Assembly (NCBI GenBank): GCA_021782915.1
Contig: JAJXUK010000018.1
Coordinates: forward strand, 1-39,580
Length of the DNA stretch: 39,580 nucleotides
Reading direction: 5' to 3'
Source: Actinomycetes bacterium
GTDB taxonomy: Bacteria; Actinomycetota; Acidimicrobiia; Acidimicrobiales; RAAP-2
The notes under the pieces are model-generated. The model was not told where the DNA came from. It did no database searches and worked only from the letters and a program-made list of their open reading frames with translations. Shown piece by piece: positions 16,060 through 24,038 of this stretch (positions are counted from its first letter, which is position 1; each line of letters opens with the position of its first letter). Made by a program: the position numbers and the translations under genes.

Positions 16060-16287
16060 GTGGAAGAGTCCGCCGAATCCAGCCGACCCCGCGACCTGCG
16101 TGATCGGCTCAAGGCGCTCGCCCAGCCCCTCGTGGACTCCCTGGACGCGCGTCTGCGCGAGCAGGTCGACGCACGCGTGGACGAGCGCGTCGAGCAGGCG
16201 GTGGCCGACCGGCTTGCCGTCATCGAGCGCGCGATCGCGGATCTCGACCGTCAGGTCCGCGCCCTGGCCGAGCGCCTGGGCGACTAG
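16060..16287 (+). CDS. Small charged coiled-coil protein
   Basis: 75 residues from GTG (VEESAESSRPRDLRDRLKAL). From about residue 11 on it is one long amphipathic helix with regular hydrophobic spacing (LKALAQPLVDSLDARLREQ, then DRQVRALAERLGD at the end) and many Arg/Asp/Glu. No Cys, no membrane segment, no family recognised. A leaderless -10 box 6 nt upstream supports expression. Its stop overlaps the stop of a 38-residue membrane peptide on the other strand (CTAG 16284-16287). Its role may be oligomerisation or binding of a partner; this is a guess. Confidence 0.7.
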   Translation: MEESAESSRPRDLRDRLKALAQPLVDSLDARLREQVDARVDERVEQAVADRLAVIERAIADLDRQVRALAERLGD

Positions 16288-16400
16288 GTCCGGGGCCCGC
16301 GGGAGCGCAACTCGCGATCCCGCCGTAGTGCCCAGCGCAGCGTGAACACCGCCAGCACGACCATGGCGAGCACGAACAACCCGAAGACGAGGGCGAACAC
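16284..16400 (-). CDS. 38-residue single-pass membrane peptide
   Basis: GTG 16400 opens a 39-codon frame, beginning VFALVFGLFVLAMVVLAVF, one membrane helix at residues 1-20, followed by a strongly basic tail (LRWALRRDRELRSRGPRT). TAACGT lies exactly 6 nt upstream, and the stop overlaps that of the opposing coiled-coil gene in a shared CTAG. These independent signs, and the clean hydrophobic/basic pattern with no N-terminal soluble part, support a real small gene. It is short enough to be missed by automatic calling. Family unknown. Confidence 0.6.
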   Translation of the reverse strand: MFALVFGLFVLAMVVLAVFTLRWALRRDRELRSRGPRT

Positions 16401-16406
16401 GCGGCC

Positions 16407-16412
16407 ACGTTA
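16407..16412 (-). promoter_or_regulatory. Predicted -10 box (TAACGT), leaderless start
   Basis: TAACGT on the minus strand ends 6 nt before GTG 16400. The start of the divergent 246-residue gene lies 47 nt away. Confidence 0.45.
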
Positions 16413-16446
16413 GGGCGCTGTCACAGCTGCTCGCAACAGTGGAGAC

Positions 16447-17187
16447 GTGAGCTGTGCGACCATGACGAGCCTCCTTGAGTCACTGCGCTCGGCCCCGCAC
16501 GAGCGCGCGCTCAGCGACGAGTCCGTGGTGCGGCGCCTGCTCGGGCGGCTCGAGTCCTGGTTGGACTCGACGGGCGAGCCGCTCACGCTGCGCGCGCCGC
16601 GCGAGCTCGCCCACGGACCCGCCTCGGCGCTGGGACGACTGCGGGGCGTAGCAGTACATCAGATGGTGCGCCTGGCCGCAGCGGGCTACGACTGGGACAA
16701 TCCCGCCCGGGACGCTCTCAGCACGTGGCGTGCCGAGAGTGAGGGCGAGCTGACGGTTGAGCTCGGGCGCCTCGACGCCGAGGAGCGCGCGGCACTGCTC
16801 GCCGAGCTCGACGCGCACGCGGTCGTGCTGCGCCGCTCACTGGGACCTATCGCGCCGGGCTGGATGCCCCGAGCGGGCCAGCGCGTGCGCGTCGTGCTGG
16901 GCGGCGGACGCCTGGTACTAGCCGACGTGGTGGACCTCATGCTGGGCGTCGTGGGCGAGCACGCCTCCGTCGCCCTCATCGACGTGACGAGCGCGCCGCT
17001 GGGTCCGGGGGCCGAGGCCCGTCTCGCCTACCACGCGCTGTGTCAGACCCTGCGCACCTCGCACGTCCCGCTCGCCAGTGCGGTGCTCTCCAGCGCGACC
17101 GGTGAGGTGATCCACCGTTACGTGGACGAGGCCCTGTTGGACGAGGCCCTGTCGCAACTGCGTCTGCGCGTAGAGGAGCCCGCGTGA
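16447..17187 (+). CDS. PD-(D/E)XK (RecB nuclease)-like protein lacking the catalytic Lys
   Basis: 246 residues, no signal peptide. The C-terminal half reads like the core of RecB-family nucleases: GQRVRVVLGGGRLVLADVVDLMLG with D163, then VALIDVTSAP at 176-184, where active relatives have (D/E)-x-K but here D179-V-T181. A helix with AYHALCQTLR follows, as in the motif after the catalytic Lys. The loss of Lys suggests an inactive, structural or regulatory relative, or that I have mis-assigned the fold. The N-terminus (1-130) is helical. GTG 16447 has AACAGT 6 nt upstream, a near -10 box. The next gene overlaps by 4 nt (GTGA), so the two products probably act together. Confidence 0.7.
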   Translation: MSCATMTSLLESLRSAPHERALSDESVVRRLLGRLESWLDSTGEPLTLRAPRELAHGPASALGRLRGVAVHQMVRLAAAGYDWDNPARDALSTWRAESEGELTVELGRLDAEERAALLAELDAHAVVLRRSLGPIAPGWMPRAGQRVRVVLGGGRLVLADVVDLMLGVVGEHASVALIDVTSAPLGPGAEARLAYHALCQTLRTSHVPLASAVLSSATGEVIHRYVDEALLDEALSQLRLRVEEPA

Positions 17188-17984
17188 GCGCGCTGACGGT
17201 GGTGCCGATCTACGGCGCGTCGTGGCGCGGGCTGCTCGAAGTGGCGCCCCCGGAGTCGGCGCACCTGGACGACCAGCACCGGCGCCAGTTCGCCGAGCGC
17301 TTCGGGGACCTCGGCACGGCGCTCCCGCAGCGCCTGGACGCGTGGAGCGTGGAACGACCGGCGACGTCCCCCTTCGCCTGGAGCCCACGGCGCGCGCGAC
17401 GCTCGCTCGGCAACGCCGCGCTGCGGCGCCTCGTAGCGGGCTCACCCAGCGTGCGCGAGGCCGTCGAGGACGTGATCACGGACCGGCTGCTGTCAGCCGC
17501 CGCAGGTCTGGCGCGACCCGGGACGCTCGCGCACTGGCTCAGCTCGCTCGCTGCGCCGACGCGCGCCATCGTCATCGGCGAGGCCGCCACGTGGGCGACG
17601 TCTCTGGTCGAGCTGAGCCAGGCGCTCGAGGCACCCTGGCACCCAGCGCCCGCGGACGCCTACTACGCGATAGCGGGGGCACGCACCAGCCTGCGCGCGG
17701 CCCGCGAGATCATCGTGACCGGGCCCACACGCGTCGTCGTGCGCGTGCGGGCCGGCTCGCCCGGGCGCAGCGCCGGCGCGGGCCTGCGAGCCGACCTGGC
17801 CATCGACGCGCTGGCTCATCCGCACGGCGAACTGGCTGGCCGACTCGTGGGAGTCTGGCCGGAGGCCGGCCTCGCCCTGGCCGTGGAGGGCACGCTCGAG
17901 GACGCGCGCGCCGGCGCGCGCCACCTGCTGCGCGCGGCTCGGCGCGCGTGCGCCACCGCGCCACTGAGCGTCGTCGCCGCCTAG
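17184..17984 (+). CDS. Unrecognised protein coupled to the RecB-like gene
   Basis: 266 residues from GTG 17184, overlapping the previous gene by 4 nt. No signal peptide, no Cys-rich or Walker motif that I can find. It is rich in Ala, Arg and Leu and mostly helical, with a more beta-like C-terminal part (TRVVVRVRAGSPGRS, RADLAIDALAHPHGELAGRLVGVWPEAGLALAVEG) that could be a small second nuclease-like or nucleic-acid-binding domain. The pair ends 42 nt before typA, which has its own -10 box. Codon bias matches real genes. Function unknown. Confidence 0.75.
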   Translation: MSALTVVPIYGASWRGLLEVAPPESAHLDDQHRRQFAERFGDLGTALPQRLDAWSVERPATSPFAWSPRRARRSLGNAALRRLVAGSPSVREAVEDVITDRLLSAAAGLARPGTLAHWLSSLAAPTRAIVIGEAATWATSLVELSQALEAPWHPAPADAYYAIAGARTSLRAAREIIVTGPTRVVVRVRAGSPGRSAGAGLRADLAIDALAHPHGELAGRLVGVWPEAGLALAVEGTLEDARAGARHLLRAARRACATAPLSVVAA

Positions 17985-18011
17985 CCCGCCGGGACCATGC
18001 CGTGGAGCCAG

Positions 18012-18017
18012 TAGCGT
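18012..18017 (+). promoter_or_regulatory. Predicted -10 box (TAGCGT) of typA
   Basis: TAGCGT ends 9 nt before ATG 18027, implying a leader of only a few nucleotides. Confidence 0.45.
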
Positions 18018-18026
18018 GGATCGGTC

Positions 18027-19865
18027 ATGCCCGTACGTCACTCCCTGCGCAACGTCGCCATCATCGCCCACGTCGACCATGGCAAGACCACCTTGGTCGA
18101 CGCCATGCTGCGCCAGACCGGCGCCTTCTCCGAGCGCGAGGAGCTCACCGATCGCGTCATGGACTCCGGGGACCTGGAGCGCGAGAAGGGCATCACCATC
18201 CTGGCCAAGAACACCGCGGTCAAGTGGGGCGAGCTGACGATCAACATCATCGACACGCCAGGCCACGCCGACTTCGGCGGCGAGGTCGAGCGGGGCCTGG
18301 AGATGGTCGACGCGGTCATCCTGCTCGTGGACGCGGCCGAGGGACCGCTGCCCCAGACCCGCTTCGTGCTGCGCAAGACCCTGCACAAGCGCCTCCCCGT
18401 GGTCCTGGTCATCAACAAGGTCGACCGGCCCGACGCGCGCATCGCCGAAGTCGTGCACGAGGTCGAGAGCCTCTTCCTCGACCTCGACGCGGACGAGCAC
18501 CAGATCGACTTCCCGATCCTCTACGCGAGCGCGCGCCAGGGCTGGGCGTCGAGCGACCCCGGGGCCACCGGCGGAGACCTGACGCCGCTCTTTCGCACCA
18601 TCGCCGACTACGTTCCGGCGCCGTCCTACGAGGAGGGTCACGGCCTGCAGGCCCTGGTGTGCAACCTGGACGCCTCGCCGTACCTCGGGCGCCTCGCGCT
18701 GTGCCGCGTGATCAACGGCACCCTCGAGCGTGGCCAGCGCGTGGCGTGGTGCCACGTGGACGGCACCCTCGAGCACGCCAAGGTGACCGAGCTGTTCATT
18801 ACGGAGGCCCTGGATCGAGTGCCGGCCCAGAGCGCCGGGCCGGGCGACATCGTCGCCGTCGCGGGCTTTGACGAGATCACCATCGGCGAGACCCTGGCCG
18901 ATCCCGAGAACCCCGAGCCGCTCGAGCCGCTCCACGTCGATGAGCCGAGTTTGTCGATGACCATCGGCATCAACACCTCGCCGCTGGCCGGCACGGAGGG
19001 CCGACTCCTCACCGCGCGCATGGTCAAGGACCGCCTCGATCGCGAACTGGTCGGCAACGTCTCGCTGCGCGTGCTGCCCACCGAGCGTCCCGACGCCTGG
19101 GAGGTGCAGGGTCGCGGCGAGCTGCAGCTGGCGGTGCTGATCGAGACCATGCGCCGCGAGGGCTTCGAGCTGACCGTGGGCAAGCCCCAGGTCGTCACTC
19201 GCCTTCTCGACGGCAAGATCCACGAGCCCGTCGAGCACGTCACGATCGACGCGCCCGAGGAGTTCGTGGGGGCGGTCACCACCCTGCTGGCCACGCGCAA
19301 GGGCACGATGGTCGACATGGTGAACCACGGCACCGGCTGGGTGCGCCTGGAGTGGCGCGTGCCGGCGCGTGGTCTGGTCGGCGTGCGCACGGACTTCATG
19401 ACCGAGACGCGCGGTGCCGGGGTCATGCACTCGATCTCGGACGGCTACGCCCCGTGGTTCGGCGAGATCCGCGCACGGCGCAGCGGCGTGCTCGTGGCCG
19501 ACCGGCGAGGCGTGACGACGGCCAACGCGCTGCTCGACCTGGAAGAGCGCGGCACGCTCTTCGTGGGGCCCGGCGTCGAGGTGTACGAGGGCATGATCGT
19601 GGGCGAGAACGCGCGCAGCGACGAGATGAACGTGAATCCCACCAAGGAGAAGAAGCTCACGAACATGCGCGCGGCGGGCAGCGACAACTTTGAGAAGATC
19701 GCACCACCGACGATCCTCACCCTCGAGCAGGCCCTCGAGTTCATCGCCGACGACGAGGCCGTCGAGGTCACGCCCAAGTCGGTCCGCCTGCGCAAGATGA
19801 CGCTGGACCATGCGATGCGCGCGCGCGAGCGAAAGCGCGCCGAGCGCCCTTCGGTACAGTCGTAG
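18027..19865 (+). CDS. typA: Translational GTPase TypA/BipA
   Basis: 612 residues, normal length. It is a ribosome-associated GTPase of the EF-G/LepA type, involved in 50S assembly and stress growth. G1 AHVDHGKTT (residues 14-22), switch region LEREKGITI, G3 DTPGHADFGGEVER, G4 NKVDRPDAR, G5-like YASARQGW. Domain II and the EF-G-like domains III and V follow (TEGRLLTARMVKDRL, GRGELQLAVLIETMRREGFEL, ARGLVGVRTDFMTETRG), then the BipA-specific C-terminus (NPTKEKKLTNMRAAGSDNFEK, TPKSVRLRKMTLDH). tRNA-Ser(TGA) starts 2 nt after the stop, so both may share a transcript. Confidence 0.98.
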   Translation: MPVRHSLRNVAIIAHVDHGKTTLVDAMLRQTGAFSEREELTDRVMDSGDLEREKGITILAKNTAVKWGELTINIIDTPGHADFGGEVERGLEMVDAVILLVDAAEGPLPQTRFVLRKTLHKRLPVVLVINKVDRPDARIAEVVHEVESLFLDLDADEHQIDFPILYASARQGWASSDPGATGGDLTPLFRTIADYVPAPSYEEGHGLQALVCNLDASPYLGRLALCRVINGTLERGQRVAWCHVDGTLEHAKVTELFITEALDRVPAQSAGPGDIVAVAGFDEITIGETLADPENPEPLEPLHVDEPSLSMTIGINTSPLAGTEGRLLTARMVKDRLDRELVGNVSLRVLPTERPDAWEVQGRGELQLAVLIETMRREGFELTVGKPQVVTRLLDGKIHEPVEHVTIDAPEEFVGAVTTLLATRKGTMVDMVNHGTGWVRLEWRVPARGLVGVRTDFMTETRGAGVMHSISDGYAPWFGEIRARRSGVLVADRRGVTTANALLDLEERGTLFVGPGVEVYEGMIVGENARSDEMNVNPTKEKKLTNMRAAGSDNFEKIAPPTILTLEQALEFIADDEAVEVTPKSVRLRKMTLDHAMRARERKRAERPSVQS

Positions 19866-19867
19866 CC

Positions 19868-19952
19868 GGAGGGATGACAGAGCGGACGAATGTACCGGTC
19901 TTGAAAACCGGCGTGGGCTTGCCCACCGTGGGTTCGAATCCCACTCCCTCCG
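19868..19952 (+). tRNA. tRNA-Ser (anticodon TGA)
   Basis: Acceptor GGAGGGA pairs with TCCCTCC; discriminator G; no CCA encoded. Anticodon stem CCGGT/ACCGG encloses CTTGAAA, giving TGA. A long variable arm (CGTGGGCTTGCCCACC) and GTTCGAATC T-arm mark class II tRNA-Ser. It begins 2 nt after typA and is followed by a strong hairpin. Confidence 0.97.
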
Positions 19953-19958
19953 CAGCGA

Positions 19959-19999
19959 CGCCGAGGCCCCGGCACCACGACGGTGCCGGGGCCTCGGCG
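19959..19999. terminator. 18-bp perfect hairpin, probable bidirectional terminator
   Basis: CGCCGAGGCCCCGGCACC pairs without mismatch with GGTGCCGGGGCCTCGGCG across an ACGAC loop. It lies 6 nt after tRNA-Ser(TGA) and 14 nt beyond the stop of the convergent gene, so it can end transcripts from both sides. No U-tract is present. Its core arm GAGGCCCCGG recurs in the hairpin at 38309-38339. Confidence 0.8.
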
Positions 20000-20013
20000 C
20001 GACTAGAGCGAAG

Positions 20014-21768
20014 CTACAAGACCTGCACCAGCGTGTAGCCGCTCGTGGTCTGGTTGACCAGCACGCCCACCGTCACGTTCGGGGACACCGCCAGAGAGAG
20101 CGAGGCCATCGCCGAGGGGATGACAATGGTCGCGGACTGGCTGCCGCCAGAGAGCAGGAGCGTCATTGAGCCGTTCGAGGTGCCCGTCGCGGACGTGAAG
20201 GCACTCACCGTGCCCGACAGCTGGACGGTCGGGGCCGTGCTCAGGACGTTGCCCGCACTCGTCTGCGAGGCCGTCACGTTCACCTGCTCGCTCGTGGACA
20301 GGGCGAGGCTGAGCAGACTGCTCGGCACGACGAAGATCACCGTGGCGCCGGTCGAGGGCTGAACCACGAGCGAACCGGTCGAGGTGGACGTCGCCGCCTG
20401 AAACGTCACCACCGTGCCGGACAGCTGGAGCGTGCTCGGCGTTGCACCGGTGCTGGTCGAGCCGCCGCCGTCACCCTCGGGCTGCTGAATCTTGATGTCC
20501 ACCAGCGTCAGGCAGATGGTGCCGGGAGAGCTCGTCGAGGTGCAGACACTCTCCATGGCGCGCACGTGCACTCGTGAGCCTGGCTGCGCCGGCGCCGCCT
20601 CGCTCTGCATCGAGGGCGGGATGATCACGCTCTGACTCGAGGCCTGGGAGTTGTCGCCCTGGTTCGTCTGAATGACGAGCGTGGTGCCGTTGTTCGAGGA
20701 GACCGTGCCCTCGATCTCAACGACGCCCGACTGTCCACCGTCACCCTCCGCGGGGTGGATGGAGACGAGAGTCGTCGTCGCCACGCCGTTGAGCGAGACG
20801 ATCGTCGCCTCGGCGTGCACGTAGGTGTTCAGCTGCACCGCTGGGGGCACATTCACCGTCGAGGGCACGCTCATCGTGACCACCGAGCCGCCCTCACCGG
20901 GCTGGACCGAGATGGTGCCCAGGGCCGTGCCCGATGCCGGCGTCATCGCCGTGACCAGACCCTCGACGTCAAAGACCGCGTCCTCAGAGGGCTGACTCAC
21001 GCCCTGGGCACCGCCCGTGCCGTCGGTCGAGATCGTCACCAACGAGAAGCTCGACGTGCTCGGGTTGTAGTCGACGAGCAGCTCCACCTGCTGGCCGGTG
21101 CTCAGCGTGCTCGGCAGCATGATGGAGCTCGGCACGATCACCGTGATCGTCTCACCGCTCTCCGTCGTGACCGTCAGCGAGCCCGACGCGGGAGTGCCCA
21201 GCGTGCCCTGCAGGGTGATGAGCGCCGTCGAGCCCGAGGGGATCACGGTGATCTCATCGAGGCCCTGGGCGCCCAGGCCGGCGTTCACGTTGACGATCGT
21301 GCCGGTGCCCGGATTCGAGCTCGAGCCCGAGCTGTCGTGCGCGTGGCGCGCGTGGGCCGCGCGAGTCAGTGTGACCACGCTGCCGCCGCCCGACACCGAC
21401 ATCGACGTGGGGCTCGAGGACACCACGACGGCGCGGAAGTGCGCCCGGTTCGTGTGGCGACCCGTGCTCATGGACAGAACGTGGTCGGTCCCGTCGGCCA
21501 GGTGCGTGACGCGCGCGCGAACCAGCGTTCCCAGACGGGTCCGGGCGGCCGTGGCGGCGCTGACGCGCAGGGTGACCAGGTGAGCGTGGCTGGCCAGGAC
21601 CAGGGTGTCGCGCGAGGTGTTGGTGGCAACGACAGCGCCGCTCACCGAACTCGCTCGCACGCTGGTGTGGGACTGTGCGCTGGCTCCGGCCAGTCCGGCC
21701 AGCGGTCCGGCCAGCAGCACGAGGGCGCCGGCTACGGCGCCGGCTCGACTCATTCGGCTAGGAAACAT
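20014..21768 (-). CDS. Secreted protein of tandem beta-rich modules (DUF5666-like)
   Basis: 584 residues. Signal peptide at 1-32 (GALVLLAGPLAGLAGASAQS). The rest is built of divergent repeats of about 65-80 residues, clearest at 185-249, 265-337, 349-428, 447-511 and 516-583. Each opens with a '[IV]xGTV'-like strand, has a Thr/Ser hairpin, then a 'VVPSS/IIPPS' strand, and ends with a V-x-V strand. This resembles DUF5666 beta-barrel repeats, by pattern only. One Cys pair (CTSTSSPGTIC, 409-419) could form a disulfide loop. ATG 21768 is chosen for GGAAGGAG 9 nt upstream and the signal peptide directly after; the open frame upstream is leader. It may be a surface or matrix protein. Confidence 0.85.
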   Translation of the reverse strand: MFPSRMSRAGAVAGALVLLAGPLAGLAGASAQSHTSVRASSVSGAVVATNTSRDTLVLASHAHLVTLRVSAATAARTRLGTLVRARVTHLADGTDHVLSMSTGRHTNRAHFRAVVVSSSPTSMSVSGGGSVVTLTRAAHARHAHDSSGSSSNPGTGTIVNVNAGLGAQGLDEITVIPSGSTALITLQGTLGTPASGSLTVTTESGETITVIVPSSIMLPSTLSTGQQVELLVDYNPSTSSFSLVTISTDGTGGAQGVSQPSEDAVFDVEGLVTAMTPASGTALGTISVQPGEGGSVVTMSVPSTVNVPPAVQLNTYVHAEATIVSLNGVATTTLVSIHPAEGDGGQSGVVEIEGTVSSNNGTTLVIQTNQGDNSQASSQSVIIPPSMQSEAAPAQPGSRVHVRAMESVCTSTSSPGTICLTLVDIKIQQPEGDGGGSTSTGATPSTLQLSGTVVTFQAATSTSTGSLVVQPSTGATVIFVVPSSLLSLALSTSEQVNVTASQTSAGNVLSTAPTVQLSGTVSAFTSATGTSNGSMTLLLSGGSQSATIVIPSAMASLSLAVSPNVTVGVLVNQTTSGYTLVQVL

Positions 21769-21814
21769 CGTTGTGGACTCCTTCCAGTGGGCGTCGTCCG
21801 CCCGACTGAAACCC

Positions 21815-21820
21815 ACGCTA
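21815..21820 (-). promoter_or_regulatory. Predicted -10 box (TAGCGT)
   Basis: TAGCGT on the minus strand gives a leader of about 40 nt that includes GGAAGGAG before ATG 21768. Confidence 0.4.
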
Positions 21821-21826
21821 CGAAGC

Positions 21827-21840
21827 GAGCCTGTGGGCTC
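21827..21840. promoter_or_regulatory. Small inverted repeat upstream of the repeat-protein promoter
   Basis: GAGCC-TGTG-GGCTC, 5-bp arms around 4 nt, lies 6 nt upstream of the -10 box. Its place in the promoter would suit an operator, but arms this short occur by chance in GC-rich DNA. Confidence 0.25.
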
Positions 21841-21991
21841 GTCCAAGGTCACCTGCGAGTTTCCTGTGAATCGCGACAACGCCATCACACGCGGCCCACG
21901 ACCACCCGGTGCGGCACAGGCCACGAGTGCACTAGGACGGGGGTGTGCCGGTGAGCCGCGGCGCGCTCGCACGCCGCACGGAAGATGAGCG

Positions 21992-23359
21992 ATGAGGCTG
22001 CATCGCGCAATGCCGGTGCGCCAGCTGGCCGAGGCGACTCCGGCCCGACGAGATCGGGTGATCGACGGCCTGCGTGCCGGGAGCCTGAGCGTCGTGGTGA
22101 TCGGCCACTGCGCGATGGCCCTCGTGTACTGGCACCGAGGCGTCCCGGAGCTCGGCAACGTTCTGGCCGCGCACCGCTCCGCCCAGCTCGCGACCTGGGT
22201 GCTGCAGGTGGTGCCGCTCTTCTTCGTCGCCGGCGGGGCGTCCAACGCGCTCAGCTGGCGCTCGAGGCGTGCGCAGGGCTACGCCGCCTGGCTGTGGTCG
22301 CGCTCGGCGCGCCTGCTGCGCCCGGTGCTGGTCTATCTCGCTCTCACGGCGCCGATCGCGTGGCTGGTGGCTCGCCTCGTGCCGAACGCCGTGAGCGCGC
22401 CGCTGCTGGCGCTCAGCACCCAGCTGCTCTGGTTCCTCGGCGCCTACCTCGTGGTCACCGCCCTGGGTCCTCTGCTGCTGCGCGCCCACGACCGAGCGCC
22501 GTGGCTCAGCGTTCTCGGCCTCGGTGCGAGCAGCGTGGTCGTGGACGTGATCCGCTTTGGCGGCGGCGTGCGCATCGTGGGCGTGCTCAACTTCGTCACC
22601 GTGTGGGCCCTGTGCGCGCAGCTGGGCGTGTGCTACGTCGACCGGCTCATCCCGAGTCGTCGGGCCGGCATCCTGGCCCTCGTCGGCGTCGGCCTGAACG
22701 CCCTCGTGGTCACGCGGTTTCACTACCCGCTGTCGATGGTGGGCATGCCGGGCGATCGATTCTCCAACGTGTCCCCGCCCACGACGGTGCTGATGATCCT
22801 CGGCGTCGTCGAGGCTCTCGCGGCGATCGCGCTGAGAGAGCCACTGGGCCGCCTGATGACTCGCGTGGGCGTGTGGCGCTACGTGGTCGCGGTGAACGCG
22901 TCGGCGATGACGCTGTACCTGTGGCACCTGCCCGTGCTGATCGTCCTGTACGTCCTCGAGCACGCCAGCGGGCTCACCCTGCCCACGTCTCGCTCGGGCG
23001 GGCTCGTCGTCATGGGCCCGCACTACCCGTGGCTGTGGCCGGTGCACTTCGTGCTCTTCGCGCTCGGGGTCGTCGGCGTGGTGAGCGTCCTGTGGGTGCT
23101 CGAGAGCGCTCCCCTGGTGTTCTGGGACCGTGCGTCGCGCCTCGCGCCGCTGCCGGGAGGCCTGGCGAGTGCGCTCGGGGCCCTGGGCGTGATCGTCTGC
23201 GGCACGGGGCTCCTGGTCCTGGCCGGTGTCGGCCTCGCGGGATTTCCCACTCGCGTCGTGCACTTCAGCGGCCTGAGCCTGAGCAGTGGCCTCGGCACGG
23301 GTCTCACCCTCGTCGGCGCGCTGGGCGTGCGCGCGGCCACCGCGCCGCGCCGGCTCTAG
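21992..23359 (+). CDS. Acyltransferase family 3 membrane protein
   Basis: 455 residues with about ten membrane helices. It opens with RRDRVIDGLRAGSLSVVVIGHCAMAL, the acyltransferase-3 signature (D-x-LRA ... GH with the catalytic His). A second conserved region is VPLFFVAGGASNALSWRSR, and MTLYLWHLPVLIVLY carries the late His of the family. Members move acyl groups from the cytosol to surface sugars, lipids or peptidoglycan. There is no SGNH domain, so this is the membrane part alone. The start is ATG 21992, with GGAAG about 7 nt upstream. It ends on CTAG shared with the stop of the TetR gene opposite. Confidence 0.9.
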   Translation: MRLHRAMPVRQLAEATPARRDRVIDGLRAGSLSVVVIGHCAMALVYWHRGVPELGNVLAAHRSAQLATWVLQVVPLFFVAGGASNALSWRSRRAQGYAAWLWSRSARLLRPVLVYLALTAPIAWLVARLVPNAVSAPLLALSTQLLWFLGAYLVVTALGPLLLRAHDRAPWLSVLGLGASSVVVDVIRFGGGVRIVGVLNFVTVWALCAQLGVCYVDRLIPSRRAGILALVGVGLNALVVTRFHYPLSMVGMPGDRFSNVSPPTTVLMILGVVEALAAIALREPLGRLMTRVGVWRYVVAVNASAMTLYLWHLPVLIVLYVLEHASGLTLPTSRSGGLVVMGPHYPWLWPVHFVLFALGVVGVVSVLWVLESAPLVFWDRASRLAPLPGGLASALGALGVIVCGTGLLVLAGVGLAGFPTRVVHFSGLSLSSGLGTGLTLVGALGVRAATAPRRL

Positions 23360-23970
23360 CGCAGCACGCGCATCGAGTCGCGCATCGCGTCCACCAGTCC
23401 GTCCAGGACGCCGATCGCGCCGACCTCGCCGATCTCGCCCGCCGCGACGAGGTCCCAGAGGCCGAAGACGACCTGGAAGAGGGCCCACACCCGCGCGCGT
23501 CCGGCCGGGTCCGCGGAGAAGGCCTCGCCCCCCACACCCGCCCAGCGATCGATGAGCCGACGACGCAGCTCGGCGACGCCGGTCCCCAGGTCCGGCTCGA
23601 GCTGCTCGATTCCCGAGAAGACCGTGCGCAGCAGGAGTCGGTCGCGCGGCGCCATGCCCATGGCGCGCACGAAGCGCTCGCGCAGCAGCTGGCGCGGGTC
23701 CCCCAGGGCGGCCCGCTCGACGCTGAAGTCGCCGTCGACGATGGCGAAGCGGTACTCGACCAAGGCCACCAGCAGCTCGGAGCGACTGGCGAAGTGACGG
23801 TAGACGAGCTGGCGGCTGACGTGGGCCTCCTGGGCGACCGCCATCATCGACAGCTGGCCCAGCCCGTCACGCTCGACGATGCGCTCGGCCGCGCGCAGCA
23901 GGTTCAACCGGCGCTCCTCGGCGCGCAGGTAGGGCCTCTTCATCGGCCTCGCCAGTATCTGTTGCGCCAT
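23356..23970 (-). CDS. TetR family transcriptional regulator
   Basis: 204 residues. The N-terminal DNA-binding domain (about 18-65) reads RLNLLRAAERIVERDGLGQLSMMAVAQEAHVSRQLVYRHFASRSELL, written here in part: helix-turn-helix MMAVAQEAHVSRQLVYRHF. The C-terminal ligand domain is not assignable. ATG 23970 has AGGGG 7 nt upstream; ATG 23943 (MKRPYLRAEER) is an in-frame alternative. Targets cannot be read; the nearest candidates are the convergent acyltransferase and the gene itself. No clear palindromic operator is seen in the gap to pheA. Confidence 0.9.
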   Translation of the reverse strand: MAQQILARPMKRPYLRAEERRLNLLRAAERIVERDGLGQLSMMAVAQEAHVSRQLVYRHFASRSELLVALVEYRFAIVDGDFSVERAALGDPRQLLRERFVRAMGMAPRDRLLLRTVFSGIEQLEPDLGTGVAELRRRLIDRWAGVGGEAFSADPAGRARVWALFQVVFGLWDLVAAGEIGEVGAIGVLDGLVDAMRDSMRVLR

Positions 23971-23997
23971 TGGTAACCCCTGACCACTTCTCCCACG

Positions 23998-24003
23998 ACG
24001 CTA
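23998..24003 (-). promoter_or_regulatory. Predicted -10 box (TAGCGT) of the TetR gene
   Basis: TAGCGT on the minus strand lies 27 nt before ATG 23970, giving a short leader with a Shine-Dalgarno-like AGGGG. Confidence 0.35.
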
Positions 24004-24038
24004 ACGGGCGAGGTCACAACTGGCGGACAAAAATTGGC

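Noticed and set aside
17493-19811. 772-codon open frame on the minus strand opposite typA
   Set aside because: Antisense shadow of a highly conserved gene; the composition is unlike a real protein and no family motif is present.
21769-21991. Riboswitch or structured RNA in the largest gene-free gap
   Set aside because: Apart from a promoter, a Shine-Dalgarno and a 5-bp inverted repeat I see no conserved RNA element; the gap is explained by two divergent promoters.
21769-22245. N-terminal extension of the tandem-repeat secreted protein
   Set aside because: The frame stays open upstream but crosses the predicted promoter and leader and the divergent acyltransferase gene. A signal peptide and Shine-Dalgarno fix the start at 21768.
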